Source: Nesterenkonia alkaliphila (GTDB lineage: Bacteria > Actinomycetota > Actinomycetes > Actinomycetales > Micrococcaceae). From it: a stretch of DNA of 64,000 bases. The notes below the pieces were generated by a model. That model saw only the letters and a list, made by a program, of their open reading frames with translations, did not search any database and was not told the DNA's origin. Shown piece by piece: positions 44,593 through 53,740 of the stretch. A program made the position numbers and the translations under genes. The stretch lies in the NCBI RefSeq assembly GCF_009758175.1, contig NZ_WRPM01000046.1, forward strand, positions 1 through 64,000, in the 5' to 3' direction. Numbering within the stretch: position 1 is the stretch's first letter; every line of letters begins with the position of its first letter.

Positions 44593-46887
44593 ATGGCAAC
44601 TGCGAAATCCTCCCTTTTTGACACGGCTACCACCGTGGGCAAGATCATGTCCTTCTTGGGCATCAGCGCCCTCTGCGGCCTGCTTGCCGCGGGCCTGCTG
44701 TTCCCGATGGCCGCCACCGGCGGTGCCGCCGCCTCGGCCGGTCACAACATCCTCCACGAGGTCCCGGTGGAGCTCCAGGAGGAGCCGCTGTCCACCCCTT
44801 CCCATATGTACGCTCGGGACGGTGAGACCTGGATTGCCACCTTCTACGTAGAGAACCGGGTCCCGGTTCCCCTGGAGGACATCTCCCAGGAGATGCAGGA
44901 TGCCATCGTGGCCATCGAAGATGAGCGGTTCTTCCAGCACGGCGGCGTGGATGCCCAGGGTGTGGCCCGCGCTGCGGTGAACAACATCATGTCCTCGAAC
45001 ACTCAGGGTGCCTCCACCCTGACGATGCAGTACGTGAACAACATCCTGAACAACGCCATGGTGGTCCGAGGGGAGGCGGACAATATCCTGGCTGCCGGTA
45101 TTCAGGAGAAGACCTATGCGGACAAGCTGCGCGAGATGAAGCTTGCCGTGCAGCTGGAGCAGGAGATGACCAAGGAGGAGATCCTTGAGGGCTATCTCAA
45201 CATTGTGATGCTCGGCGGGGTGAACTACGGGGTGGAGGCTGCTGCCCAGTACTACTTCGGCGTCCCGGCCTCGGAGCTGGATGTCCAGCAGGCTGCCACT
45301 CTGGCGGGGATCGTACAGGCCCCGAACCACTACCGCCCAGACCGCAATGTGGCGGCTGCCGAAAACCGCCGCAACCAGGTGCTGGGCAATATGCACCGCC
45401 ACGGTTTCATCAGTGAGGAGGAGTACCAGGAGGCCAGGGACACCGACCTCGCAGAGACCCTGCTGCCCGAGGATGAGATGAACAACGAGCGGGGCTGCGT
45501 CGCTGCGGAGTTCGCCCACTACTTCTGCGATTACGCCACTCAGGAAATCATGCAGAATGAGGCCTTCGGTGATACCCCTGAGGAACGCGCTGAGCTGCTG
45601 CACCGCGGTGGGCTGCGCATCACCACCACTCTGGATCCGGAGCTGCAGGAGCATGCCGAGAACACGGTAGAGCAGCACCGTCCCTCCGGCACCCGCGCCG
45701 CCGCTGTGCTGAACTCCCTGGACCCGGAGACCGGTGACATCCTGACGATGGCCCAGTCCACCAACTACAACCCTGATGACGCCGGCGACTGGGACGATAT
45801 CTCCCTGAACCTCAATGCCGGCACCTCCCACAACGGCGGGGAGGGCTTCCAGGGCGGCTCGATCCTCAAACCCTTTGTCGCTGCGGCCTGGGTGGAGGAG
45901 GGCAACTCCATGGACGACCGGGTAGCCGCAGACACCACCGAATACCCCTACGGCGAGGAATGGGAGGCCTCCTGCATGCCTGGGGGCTCCTTCACCCTGC
46001 TGGGACCGGAGGGCGAGTCCTGGGACGTCTGGAACGTCATGGACGATACCGAGCGTGAGATGAGCGTGGACTGGGGCCTGTACTACTCCATCAACACAGC
46101 CACCATCGCCACCGCCCATGCCATGGACCTCTGCGCCTTCACTGACCTCACCGACCGCCTGGGCATCGAAGGCCAGACTGAAGACCGCCCCCTGGGCCCC
46201 CTCCACCCCGACACGCCTTCGGTTACTCTGGGCACCGCCTCAATCACCCCGATGGTGGTGAACCGGGCATACGCCGCTTTCGCCAATGACGGCACTATCT
46301 GCACCCCCCGCGCCCTGCTGGAGGTCACAGATGCTCACGGCAACTCCTATGAGGTGCCCGAGCCCGACTGCGAAGAGGTTGTGGACCCGGATGTGGTGGC
46401 CCAGGTCAATGACACCCTGATCAATATCGCCGAGCAGAACCAATACGTCCAGCAGCGCGATGGCAGCGCCCCATTCCCGATGGCCGGGAAGACCGGTACC
46501 CACCAAAGCGTCTCGGTGATGTCTTTCGTGGGGTACACCGAGGGCATCTCCACCAGCGCCTACATCACTCGTATCTACGATGACGGCTGCATGTGGCCTG
46601 AAGGCGCAATCGAGGGCGTCCCGTGTCACGGCAACATCCCGGAAAGCTACGCCGGCGATGTCGCGTTCCCCTTCTGGTACGACTACATGCGTCAGGCGGC
46701 CCCGACCCGGGACACTGGCGACTTCGCCACCTCGCCCAACTCGCCCTTCGATGAGCGCCGTTCTAGCTGGTCGGGTCGCTACAACCCCTCCGAGCTCGGC
46801 AGCGGCGGCGGGAGCAACTCGAATGACGAGAATGACGACGACAACGGCGACAGTGACGAGGACGACAGCGACGAGGACGATGACTGA
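44593..46887 (+). CDS. Class A penicillin-binding protein (PonA2-like)
   Basis: 764 aa. One N-terminal membrane helix, then the glycosyltransferase domain with EDERFFQHGGVDAQGVARAA and GASTLTMQYVNN, then the transpeptidase with SxxK at Ser423-Lys426 (GGSILKPF), SIN in YYSINTATIA, and KTG at Lys633. No PASTA domain is seen. The last 25 or so residues are nearly all Asp, Glu, Ser and Asn. I use the ATG at 44593; a TATCAT seven bases before suggests a leaderless message, while a TTG at 44566 is an alternative. Confidence 0.93.
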   Translation: MATAKSSLFDTATTVGKIMSFLGISALCGLLAAGLLFPMAATGGAAASAGHNILHEVPVELQEEPLSTPSHMYARDGETWIATFYVENRVPVPLEDISQEMQDAIVAIEDERFFQHGGVDAQGVARAAVNNIMSSNTQGASTLTMQYVNNILNNAMVVRGEADNILAAGIQEKTYADKLREMKLAVQLEQEMTKEEILEGYLNIVMLGGVNYGVEAAAQYYFGVPASELDVQQAATLAGIVQAPNHYRPDRNVAAAENRRNQVLGNMHRHGFISEEEYQEARDTDLAETLLPEDEMNNERGCVAAEFAHYFCDYATQEIMQNEAFGDTPEERAELLHRGGLRITTTLDPELQEHAENTVEQHRPSGTRAAAVLNSLDPETGDILTMAQSTNYNPDDAGDWDDISLNLNAGTSHNGGEGFQGGSILKPFVAAAWVEEGNSMDDRVAADTTEYPYGEEWEASCMPGGSFTLLGPEGESWDVWNVMDDTEREMSVDWGLYYSINTATIATAHAMDLCAFTDLTDRLGIEGQTEDRPLGPLHPDTPSVTLGTASITPMVVNRAYAAFANDGTICTPRALLEVTDAHGNSYEVPEPDCEEVVDPDVVAQVNDTLINIAEQNQYVQQRDGSAPFPMAGKTGTHQSVSVMSFVGYTEGISTSAYITRIYDDGCMWPEGAIEGVPCHGNIPESYAGDVAFPFWYDYMRQAAPTRDTGDFATSPNSPFDERRSSWSGRYNPSELGSGGGSNSNDENDDDNGDSDEDDSDEDDD

Positions 46888-47851
46888 TGCCGGCCCAGTC
46901 CGACCCAAGGGCGCAGGAGACGCTGTTCGTGCCTTGACCCGGGCCGGCGGCGTCGTCGGCGCCCTGGGACTGGGAACCCTGGTGTACTCGAACCGGGTGG
47001 AGCTCAACCGGTTCACTCTCCGGCAGGTCCGGATCACAGTTCCGCATCTGCCAGCTGAGCTGAGGGTCCTGCACATCTCAGATATCCACTATGTACGCGG
47101 CCAACACCGCAAACTCCGCTGGCTGCAGCAGTTAGCGGAGCTGCAGCCGGATCTGGTGATCAACACCGGGGATAATCTCTCCGACGCCCGGGCCGTTCCC
47201 GAGGTGCTTGAGGCGCTGGGTCCGCTGCTGAGGTTCCCCGGCTGCTTTGTGCCCGGCTCCAATGACTACTACGCCCCCCGGTTCAAGAACCCGCTGATGT
47301 ACCTCAAGGGGCCCTCCACACTGCACCCCAGCGCCGAATCGCTGCCCACTGAGGAGCTGTTCGGCGGGTTCGAGGCTGCCGGCTGGGCGAATCTGAGCAA
47401 TGCGCACAGCGCCACCCGGCTCAATGGGTTGAAGGTGGAGTTCTCCGGGGTGGATGACCCGCATCTGGACCTCGATGAGTTCTCGGGCTGGCCCAGCACA
47501 GATGCCCAGCCGGAACCGCCTGCCGATCTCAAGATCGGGGTGGCCCATGCCCCGGTGGTGCGGGTACTGGAGACCTTCGCCGATTCCGGGGCGGATGCTG
47601 TCTTCGCCGGACACACCCACGGCGGGCAGGTCTGCCTACCAGCCTTCGACGGTTCGGGCGGACGGGCCCTGGTCACCAACTGCGATCTGCCAGCCAAATA
47701 CGCCAAGGGCCTGCATACCCGCCGCCGAGCAGATGGCGGCAGCACCGGGGTGCATGTCTCCGCTGGGATCGGCACCTCGGCCAAGGCTCCGGTGCGGCTG
47801 TTCTGCCCTCCCGAGGCGAGCTTGGTGACAATCAGCCCGACATCTGAGTGA
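46880..47851 (+). CDS. Metallophosphoesterase
   Basis: 323 aa. Calcineurin-like motifs: HISDIHY (D-X-H), NTGDNLSD (GDNXXD), PGSNDYY in place of GNHD, and AGHTHGGQ. A membrane segment lies near the N-terminus (GGVVGALGLGTLVYSN). It overlaps the PBP stop by 8 bp, and the same gene follows ponA2 in mycobacteria. The Asn-Asp in GSNDYY instead of Asn-His is a change at a usual metal-site position also seen in this subfamily. Substrate unknown. Confidence 0.88.
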   Translation: MTDAGPVRPKGAGDAVRALTRAGGVVGALGLGTLVYSNRVELNRFTLRQVRITVPHLPAELRVLHISDIHYVRGQHRKLRWLQQLAELQPDLVINTGDNLSDARAVPEVLEALGPLLRFPGCFVPGSNDYYAPRFKNPLMYLKGPSTLHPSAESLPTEELFGGFEAAGWANLSNAHSATRLNGLKVEFSGVDDPHLDLDEFSGWPSTDAQPEPPADLKIGVAHAPVVRVLETFADSGADAVFAGHTHGGQVCLPAFDGSGGRALVTNCDLPAKYAKGLHTRRRADGGSTGVHVSAGIGTSAKAPVRLFCPPEASLVTISPTSE

Positions 47852-47856
47852 AGAGT

Positions 47857-47886
47857 TTGTCCATCATCCCCTACCCAGAGTAAAGT
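47857..47886 (+). promoter_or_regulatory. Probable promoter of the ABC exporter operon
   Basis: TTGTCC and TAAAGT with an 18-base spacer end nine bases before the start codon, so the message would be leaderless or nearly so. The sequence GTTGCATCATGCAAC (47888-47902), with inverted arms GTTGCA/TGCAAC, straddles the start codon and could be an operator. Confidence 0.5.
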
Positions 47887-47895
47887 AGTTGCATC

Positions 47896-49887
47896 ATGCA
47901 ACAATCTGAGCAGAAGCCCGGTGCGGGCTCCCAGAGTCAACCCGAATCTCCTATCGGAGCCCAGCAGCGGGCCGCCCAGCAGCGCGTGGAGTCTGGAGAG
48001 CGGCGCACCCTGGCACAGGCCTTCGGCCGCCTAGTCCCCTACCTGCAGGGGCTGAAGCTGCGCTGGCTGCTCGGGGTGTTCGCCGCCATCGGCGCCGGGG
48101 TGATCGCCCTCTCCATCCCCGTGGTGCTGGGCAGACTGGTCGATGACATTGAGGCCATCGACGCCGTAGGTGCCGTGGTCTGGACCGCTTTCGCCGTGGT
48201 GCTGTGCCTGGGTGTGCTGGAGGCCGTCTTCGTCTTCCTGCGCCGGTTCTTTGTGATCCCGCCGGCCTCTGATGCCGAGATGAACATGCGCGTGTCACTC
48301 TTCGACCGGCTGGTGCACCAGACGGCCTCATTCCACGGTGCTTGGGAAGCCGGTCAGCTGCAGTCCCGGGCGATCGCTGACCTCAATATGCTGCGCAGGT
48401 TCTTCGCCTTCGGCTCCCTGATGCTGTTGACCTCCTGCATCACGGTCACAGTGGGCATCGCTGTGATGTTCACCTGGTCCCCCCTGCTGGCCGGCCTTTT
48501 CCTCTGCGCCGCAGTGCCGGTGATCGTGCTGGGGCCCGCATTCCGCCGCAAGTTCATCCACTACTCCCGTTCCGCTCAGGACCAGGCCGGCGAGGTGGCC
48601 ACCAAGGTGGAGGAGTCGGTGCACGGGATCCGGGTGCTCAAGGCCTTCGGCCGCGGCGACTGGGCACGCTCCTCCTTCAAGGAGGAGGCCGCCACTTTGC
48701 GTGACCTCGAAGTCTCCAAGATGCGCACGCTGGCCAAGTTCCAGATGCTCATGGTGCTGCTGCCGGAATCGGTGCTGGCTGCCTGTATCTTCACCGGCCT
48801 CTACCTGGCCGCTCAGGGCGATATGACCGCCGGAGCCCTGGCCGGGTTCTTCTCCATGGCCGTGGTGCTCAAGCAGCCCATCGAAGGCATCGGCATGCTC
48901 ATCGGTATGGTCTTCATGGCTAAGACCAGCATCGACCGGCATATCGATGTGATGGACATTGAACCGGAGATCGCCTCCCCCACGGAGCCGCGCACCACGC
49001 AAGAGCGCGGCCTGGTGGAGCTCGACAATGTGCACTTCCGCTACCCGGATGCCGCAGAGGACCTGATCCGCGGCGCTACTCTGCGCATCGAACCCGGAGA
49101 GACCATGGCTCTGGTCTCAGCCACCGGAGGCGGCACCTCCACCCTGCTGAACCTGGTGCCCCGGCTCTATGACGTGACCGGGGGCAGTGTGCGTATCGAC
49201 GGCGTCGACGTCCGTGAGTATTCGCTGCCGGATCTGCGCTCCCGGGTTGCAGTGGCCTTCGAGGACCCCACCCTGTTCTCCACCACAGTGAAGTCCAATG
49301 TGCTCTTGGGCACCGGACACCACCGCGATGAGGACGATCCTGCCCATCCGTACCGCGAGAAGTCACCCCGCCCGGACCAGCTGGAGCAGGTGCTGGCCGA
49401 GGCCCTGCACACCGCAGACGCCGAGTTCGCCGCCAACCTGCCGGAGGGCTTGGACACCCGAATCGGCGAGGAGGGGCTGAGCCTCTCCGGTGGGCAGCGC
49501 CAGCGGTTGGCGCTCTCCCGGGCAATCGCGGCCAAGCCCTCGGTGCTGCTGCTGGACGACCCGCTCTCCGCCCTCGATGTGCGCACGGAGGAGCGAGTCA
49601 CCGACCGGCTGCGCCGTGTGCTGCAGGGCACCACTACGCTGATCGTGGCCCACCGCCCCTCCACGGTGGCCATGGCCGACCGGGTGGCGCTGCTGCATGA
49701 GGGGCGGATCGCCGATGTGGGCACCCACACCGAGCTGCTGACCCGCAGTGAGACCTACGCCAAGATCATGAAACCCCCGGCACCCGGTGGCCAGGAGCTT
49801 ATGGATACGGTAGCCGCAGCAGGGAGCGAGCCGGGGACCGAACAGGACGCCATCGCGGCGGAAGAACCTGAGGAGGTCCGCTCATGA
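47896..49887 (+). CDS. ABC exporter half-transporter with degenerate ATP site
   Basis: 663 aa: six membrane helices (about 45-330) then an ATPase domain. The signature LSGGQRQRLALSRA and H-loop VAHRPST are normal. Walker A reads SATGGGTST (residues 408-416): the invariant Lys is Thr414 and the first Gly is Ser. The Walker B catalytic Glu is Asp (LLLDDPLSALD). It therefore should not hydrolyse ATP well at its own Walker site and must pair with the next gene, whose ATG overlaps its stop (ATGA). Drug or lipid export is typical for such heterodimers. Confidence 0.92.
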   Translation: MQQSEQKPGAGSQSQPESPIGAQQRAAQQRVESGERRTLAQAFGRLVPYLQGLKLRWLLGVFAAIGAGVIALSIPVVLGRLVDDIEAIDAVGAVVWTAFAVVLCLGVLEAVFVFLRRFFVIPPASDAEMNMRVSLFDRLVHQTASFHGAWEAGQLQSRAIADLNMLRRFFAFGSLMLLTSCITVTVGIAVMFTWSPLLAGLFLCAAVPVIVLGPAFRRKFIHYSRSAQDQAGEVATKVEESVHGIRVLKAFGRGDWARSSFKEEAATLRDLEVSKMRTLAKFQMLMVLLPESVLAACIFTGLYLAAQGDMTAGALAGFFSMAVVLKQPIEGIGMLIGMVFMAKTSIDRHIDVMDIEPEIASPTEPRTTQERGLVELDNVHFRYPDAAEDLIRGATLRIEPGETMALVSATGGGTSTLLNLVPRLYDVTGGSVRIDGVDVREYSLPDLRSRVAVAFEDPTLFSTTVKSNVLLGTGHHRDEDDPAHPYREKSPRPDQLEQVLAEALHTADAEFAANLPEGLDTRIGEEGLSLSGGQRQRLALSRAIAAKPSVLLLDDPLSALDVRTEERVTDRLRRVLQGTTTLIVAHRPSTVAMADRVALLHEGRIADVGTHTELLTRSETYAKIMKPPAPGGQELMDTVAAAGSEPGTEQDAIAAEEPEEVRS

Positions 49888-51806
49888 CCGAGCGCAACGG
49901 CCGCACCGCGAACGTGGATGACAGGCATTTCACCGACACTGCAGCACTGGACCTCTCCAAGATCACTCCGCCGCGGGAGCAGGACGAGTTCGCCCATCTG
50001 CGCGGCACCGCCGCTGAGGAAGAGCTCACCTTCAACAAGGAGGAACGCAAGTTCATCCGCCGGCGCTCGCTCTCCCTGCTCTGGCGGGCCAGTGAAGGTG
50101 TCCGCGGCAAGCTGCTGCTGACAGCCTCTGCCGTGGTGGTCTCCCAGGCCGCCCAGGCCGCCACCCCGTTCATCGCCGGCGGCCTGGCCATCGACTGGGG
50201 CCTGCCGCGGCTGATCGATGGGGATATCACCGGCCTGTGGATCCCCGCAATGCTCTACCTGCTGTGCGCCGTCACCGCCGGGGTGCTGCTGTACTGGTAC
50301 ACCCGGATGACCGCCGAGGCATCCCAGGCGATGCTCTACAAGCTCCGCGATGAAGTCTTCCGCAAGACCCAGGCGCTGAGCCTGGACTTCCATGAGGACT
50401 ACACCTCCGGGAAGGTGATCTCCCGGCAGACCTCGGACCTGGAGGCCCTGCGCGAGCTGCTCGACGGCGGTGTCAACCAGCTGGTCCAAGGCATCATGTT
50501 CATGATGTTCACCACCGTGTACATCTGGATCAGTGACTTCCGCTCCGGGCTGGTGCTGCTGGCCGCCGTGATCCCGATCATCTTCCTGGGCCGCTGGTAC
50601 CAGAAGAACGCCGAGATTGCCTACCGGCGCACCCGGATCAGTTCGGCCAGAATGATTGTGCACTTTGTGGAGTCGATGACCGGCATCCGGGCCGTACAGG
50701 CCTTCCGCCGAGAGCACGCCCGCTCCCGGCAGTACCGCAAGCTGGCCAAGATCTACCGCGATGACATGGTGAAGTCCATCGGACTCTTCGGCATCCTGCA
50801 GCCGAGCCTGATGCTGGTGGGCAACCTCTCAGTGGCTGCGGTGCTGCTCTGGGGCGGATTCCGAGTCCTGGAGGGTGATCTGGGCGCGGGACTGCTGGCC
50901 GGTATCGTGCTCTCCACCAAGCGGGTCTTCCAGCCCCTGGACATGATCGCGATGTTCTACAACTCGCTGCAATCAGCTACTGCCGCCCTGGAGAAGGTCT
51001 CCGGCCTGCTGGAGGAGACCCCCAAGGTGCGCCAGGTGAAGTCCCCCCAGCGCCTGGAGGACTGCCGCGGTGAGATCGAATTCCGTGACGCCGAGTTCAA
51101 GTACAGCGAGGACGGTCCGGTGGTGATGCAGAAGCTGGATCTGCACATCCCCGCTGGCCAGACTGTGGCCGTGGTGGGCCGCACCGGCGCCGGCAAATCC
51201 ACTCTGGTCAAGCTGCTGGCGCGGTTCTACGACGTCACCGCCGGCTCGCTGACCCTAGACGGGGTGGAGCTGCGCAAGCTCTCCGAGCAGGATCACCACC
51301 GGCACGTTGCCATGGTGACCCAGGAGGCCTTCCTGTTCTCCGGGTCCATCCGGGAGAACATTGCCCTGTCCCGCCCGGAGGCGACTGACGAAGAGATCTA
51401 CGACGCCGCCAAGGCAGTCGGTGCCCATGAGTTCATCATGAGCCTGCCCGAGGGCTATGACACAGATGTGAATAAGCGCGGCGGACGGATCTCGGCCGGG
51501 CAGCGTCAGCTGGTCTCCTTCGCCCGAGCGTTCCTGGCCGACCCGGCGGTGCTGATTCTGGACGAGGCGACCTCCTCCTTGGACCTCCCCAGCGAGCAGC
51601 TGGTTCAGCAGGGACTGGAGCGGCTGCTGGGCAACCGGACCGCGCTGATCATTGCCCACCGGCTCTCCACAGTGGCCATCGCCGACCGGGTGCTGGTCAT
51701 CGATGAGGGCCAGGTGGTGGAGGACGGCTCGCCCGCTGAGCTCATCGCCCAAGGCGGCTACTTCGCCAAGCTCCACTCCGCTTGGTCCGCCACTATGCAA
51801 GCCTAG
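49884..51806 (+). CDS. ABC exporter half-transporter, catalytic partner
   Basis: 640 aa: an N-terminal cytoplasmic stretch, six helices, then an ATPase domain with intact Walker A (GRTGAGKST) and Walker B (VLILDEATSSLD). Its signature is ISAGQRQ in place of LSGGQ. In the heterodimer its signature faces the partner's degenerate Walker A, so the weak motifs combine in one dead or slow site, while the good Walker A/B here meets the partner's good signature. Confidence 0.93.
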   Translation: MTERNGRTANVDDRHFTDTAALDLSKITPPREQDEFAHLRGTAAEEELTFNKEERKFIRRRSLSLLWRASEGVRGKLLLTASAVVVSQAAQAATPFIAGGLAIDWGLPRLIDGDITGLWIPAMLYLLCAVTAGVLLYWYTRMTAEASQAMLYKLRDEVFRKTQALSLDFHEDYTSGKVISRQTSDLEALRELLDGGVNQLVQGIMFMMFTTVYIWISDFRSGLVLLAAVIPIIFLGRWYQKNAEIAYRRTRISSARMIVHFVESMTGIRAVQAFRREHARSRQYRKLAKIYRDDMVKSIGLFGILQPSLMLVGNLSVAAVLLWGGFRVLEGDLGAGLLAGIVLSTKRVFQPLDMIAMFYNSLQSATAALEKVSGLLEETPKVRQVKSPQRLEDCRGEIEFRDAEFKYSEDGPVVMQKLDLHIPAGQTVAVVGRTGAGKSTLVKLLARFYDVTAGSLTLDGVELRKLSEQDHHRHVAMVTQEAFLFSGSIRENIALSRPEATDEEIYDAAKAVGAHEFIMSLPEGYDTDVNKRGGRISAGQRQLVSFARAFLADPAVLILDEATSSLDLPSEQLVQQGLERLLGNRTALIIAHRLSTVAIADRVLVIDEGQVVEDGSPAELIAQGGYFAKLHSAWSATMQA

Positions 51807-51915
51807 GAGAGCCGCTCCCCTTGCGCATCTTCGACTGCGGCCGCTGTTCCTTTTGCGCGGCCTACGTCGAAATGCTCCGCGCGGCTCCCCGGAGCCTCAG
51901 GATACGATCTAGCTG

Positions 51916-52854
51916 ATGTCTTCTGTCTCTGCGCGCGTGAACTCTCCTCAGCATGCCTCTTGGCGCCGCCGTTTGGGCGAATTGGTGGAGTCAGCACCCG
52001 TTCAGCGGATCGTGATCACTGTGATCCTGCTCAACGCGGTGGTGCTGGGCATGGAGACCTCCCCCGCCCTGATGGAGGCTGCCGGGCCCGCGCTGATCAG
52101 CATAGACACCGCCTGCCTGGCGGTGTTCGTGGTGGAGATCGGCCTAAAGCTCACCGCCTTCGGCTGGCGGTTCTTCCGGGATCCCTGGAACGTGTTCGAC
52201 TTCGTGGTGGTCGGCATCGCCCTGGTCCCCGCCGGTGCCGGCCTCGAGGTGCTGCGCACCCTGCGGGTGCTGCGTGTGCTGCGCCTGATCTCCTCACTGC
52301 CGCAGCTGCGCAAAGTGGTTTCCGCACTGCTTCACGCGATCCCGGGCATCCTCTCCACCGGTGCGCTGCTGGCGCTGATCTTCTACGTGGCCGCGGTGAT
52401 GGCCACCACTTTCTTCCGTGAGACGCTGCCGGAGTTCTTCGGCAGCTTCGGCGCCAGCCTGTTCAGCCTATTCCAGATCGCCACGCTCTCCAGCTGGGAG
52501 ACCATAGTCCGCCCCGCCATGGACGAGCACTCCTGGGCCTGGGCATTCTTCATCCCGTTCATCATCCTGGCTGCCTTCACCGCGCTGAACCTGATCATCG
52601 CGGTCATCGTGGATGCGATGAACACCCTGCACGATATGCCCAGCGTCCAGAAAGGCTCAGCGCCCGACGACGCCCCCTCACCCGAGGAAGCCGAAGTACC
52701 ACCACAGGATGATCACCAGCTGCTCTATGAAGAACTCAAAGAACTCCGGGCAGACGTCGCCAGACTCTCTGCCCAGTTGAAGAGCTCCGCCCAGTTGAGG
52801 AGCTCTGCCCAGTTGAGGAGCTCTGAGGTCAGAGGCTCAGACCAGTTCCGGTGA
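51916..52854 (+). CDS. Voltage-gated-type cation channel (BacNav-like) with TLSSWE filter
   Basis: 312 aa. Six helices: S1 IVITVILLNAVVLGME, S4 with Arg every third residue (LRTLRVLRVLRLISSL), pore helix and S6 FIPFIILAAFTALNLIIAVIVDAM. The selectivity filter is T190-L-S-S-W-E195, where known sodium channels have TLESWS, so the key Glu is Ser192 and a Glu stands at 195. The C-terminal tail has a coiled-coil-like heptad stretch, LLYEELKELRADVARLSAQL, continued by three 6-residue repeats. Its last 26 bp overlap the end of purC on the other strand. Confidence 0.9.
   Translation: MSSVSARVNSPQHASWRRRLGELVESAPVQRIVITVILLNAVVLGMETSPALMEAAGPALISIDTACLAVFVVEIGLKLTAFGWRFFRDPWNVFDFVVVGIALVPAGAGLEVLRTLRVLRVLRLISSLPQLRKVVSALLHAIPGILSTGALLALIFYVAAVMATTFFRETLPEFFGSFGASLFSLFQIATLSSWETIVRPAMDEHSWAWAFFIPFIILAAFTALNLIIAVIVDAMNTLHDMPSVQKGSAPDDAPSPEEAEVPPQDDHQLLYEELKELRADVARLSAQLKSSAQLRSSAQLRSSEVRGSDQFR
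52771..52824 (+). repeat. Three 18-bp tandem repeats in the channel gene tail
   Basis: Units start at 52771, 52789 and 52807; the last two are identical (GCCCAGTTGAGGAGCTCT) and the first differs at two bases. They code AQLKSS, AQLRSS, AQLRSS. The near-identity suggests a recent slippage event that lengthened the protein. Confidence 0.9.
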
Positions 52855-53740
52855 GCCGCTGGTAGGCGTCCAGGTACCGCTCTCGGGTGGCAGCCACGAT
52901 GCGCTGGGGCAAAGCGGGTGGGGCGGCGTCGTCGTTCTGGTTCCAACCTGACTCAGGTGAGGTCAGCCAGTTGCGAACGAACTGTTTGTCGAAGCTGGGC
53001 TGTGCCCTGCCGGGCTGCCACTCCTCAGCGGGCCAAAACCTGGAGGAGTCAGGAGTGAGCACCTCATCCGCCAGAATCAGCTCGCCGGTGGGGTCCAACC
53101 CGAACTCGAACTTGGTGTCAGCCAGAATGATTCCGGCCTGGGCTGTGCGGCCGGCAGCAAAGCGGTAGATCTGCAGAGCAGCCTGGCGCAGCCTCGCCGC
53201 CAGCTCGGCGCCGATGGCGGACTCCAGGGCGGTGAAGCTGATGTTCTCATCATGCCCGCCCTGCTCGGCCTTGGTGGAGGGAGTGAAGATCGGTTCCGGC
53301 AGCTGGCTGCCGTCCGCTAGGCCGGCCGGCAGCGGAATCCCATTGACGGTGCCGGACTCCCGGTACTCCGCCATGGCGGAGCCGGTGAGGAAGCCGCGCA
53401 CAATGGCCTCGGCGCCGACCATCTCCAAGCCCTGCACGATCATCCCGCGCCCGGCGGCAGCCTCCGGCACGCCGCGCTCTCCCACCTCGGCGGTGACCAC
53501 ATGGTTGCCGATTCCCTCAGCGGCCAGCTGCTCGAACCACCAGAGGCTCAGCTGGGTGAGGATGATGCCCTTGTCCGGGATCCCCGGGGACAGCACATGA
53601 TCATAGGCGCTGATCCGGTCGGTGGCGACCATCAGCAGCACCTGCTGGCCCTCCCATGCTGAGCCCGCAGCGGGGGTGTAGATCTCGCGGACTTTCCCTG
53701 AGGAGAGGTGCTGCCACCCCGGGTACCGGGCGGCACTCAT
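52829..53740 (-). CDS. purC: SAICAR synthase (phosphoribosylaminoimidazole-succinocarboxamide synthase)
   Basis: 303 aa, the longer single-domain form. GKVREIYTP at the N-terminus, TDRISAYDHVLSPGIPDKG, EAIVRGFLTGSAMAEY and ADTKFEFGLD are the family motifs. It ligates aspartate to CAIR with ATP. Its ATG overlaps the purD stop (ATGA), so the two purine genes are coupled. Confidence 0.96.
   Translation of the reverse strand: MSAARYPGWQHLSSGKVREIYTPAAGSAWEGQQVLLMVATDRISAYDHVLSPGIPDKGIILTQLSLWWFEQLAAEGIGNHVVTAEVGERGVPEAAAGRGMIVQGLEMVGAEAIVRGFLTGSAMAEYRESGTVNGIPLPAGLADGSQLPEPIFTPSTKAEQGGHDENISFTALESAIGAELAARLRQAALQIYRFAAGRTAQAGIILADTKFEFGLDPTGELILADEVLTPDSSRFWPAEEWQPGRAQPSFDKQFVRNWLTSPESGWNQNDDAAPPALPQRIVAATRERYLDAYQRLTGTGLSL

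Noticed and set aside
44482-46206. 574-codon open frame opposite the PBP gene
   Set aside because: High GC gives long antisense frames; the plus-strand frame has all PBP catalytic motifs.
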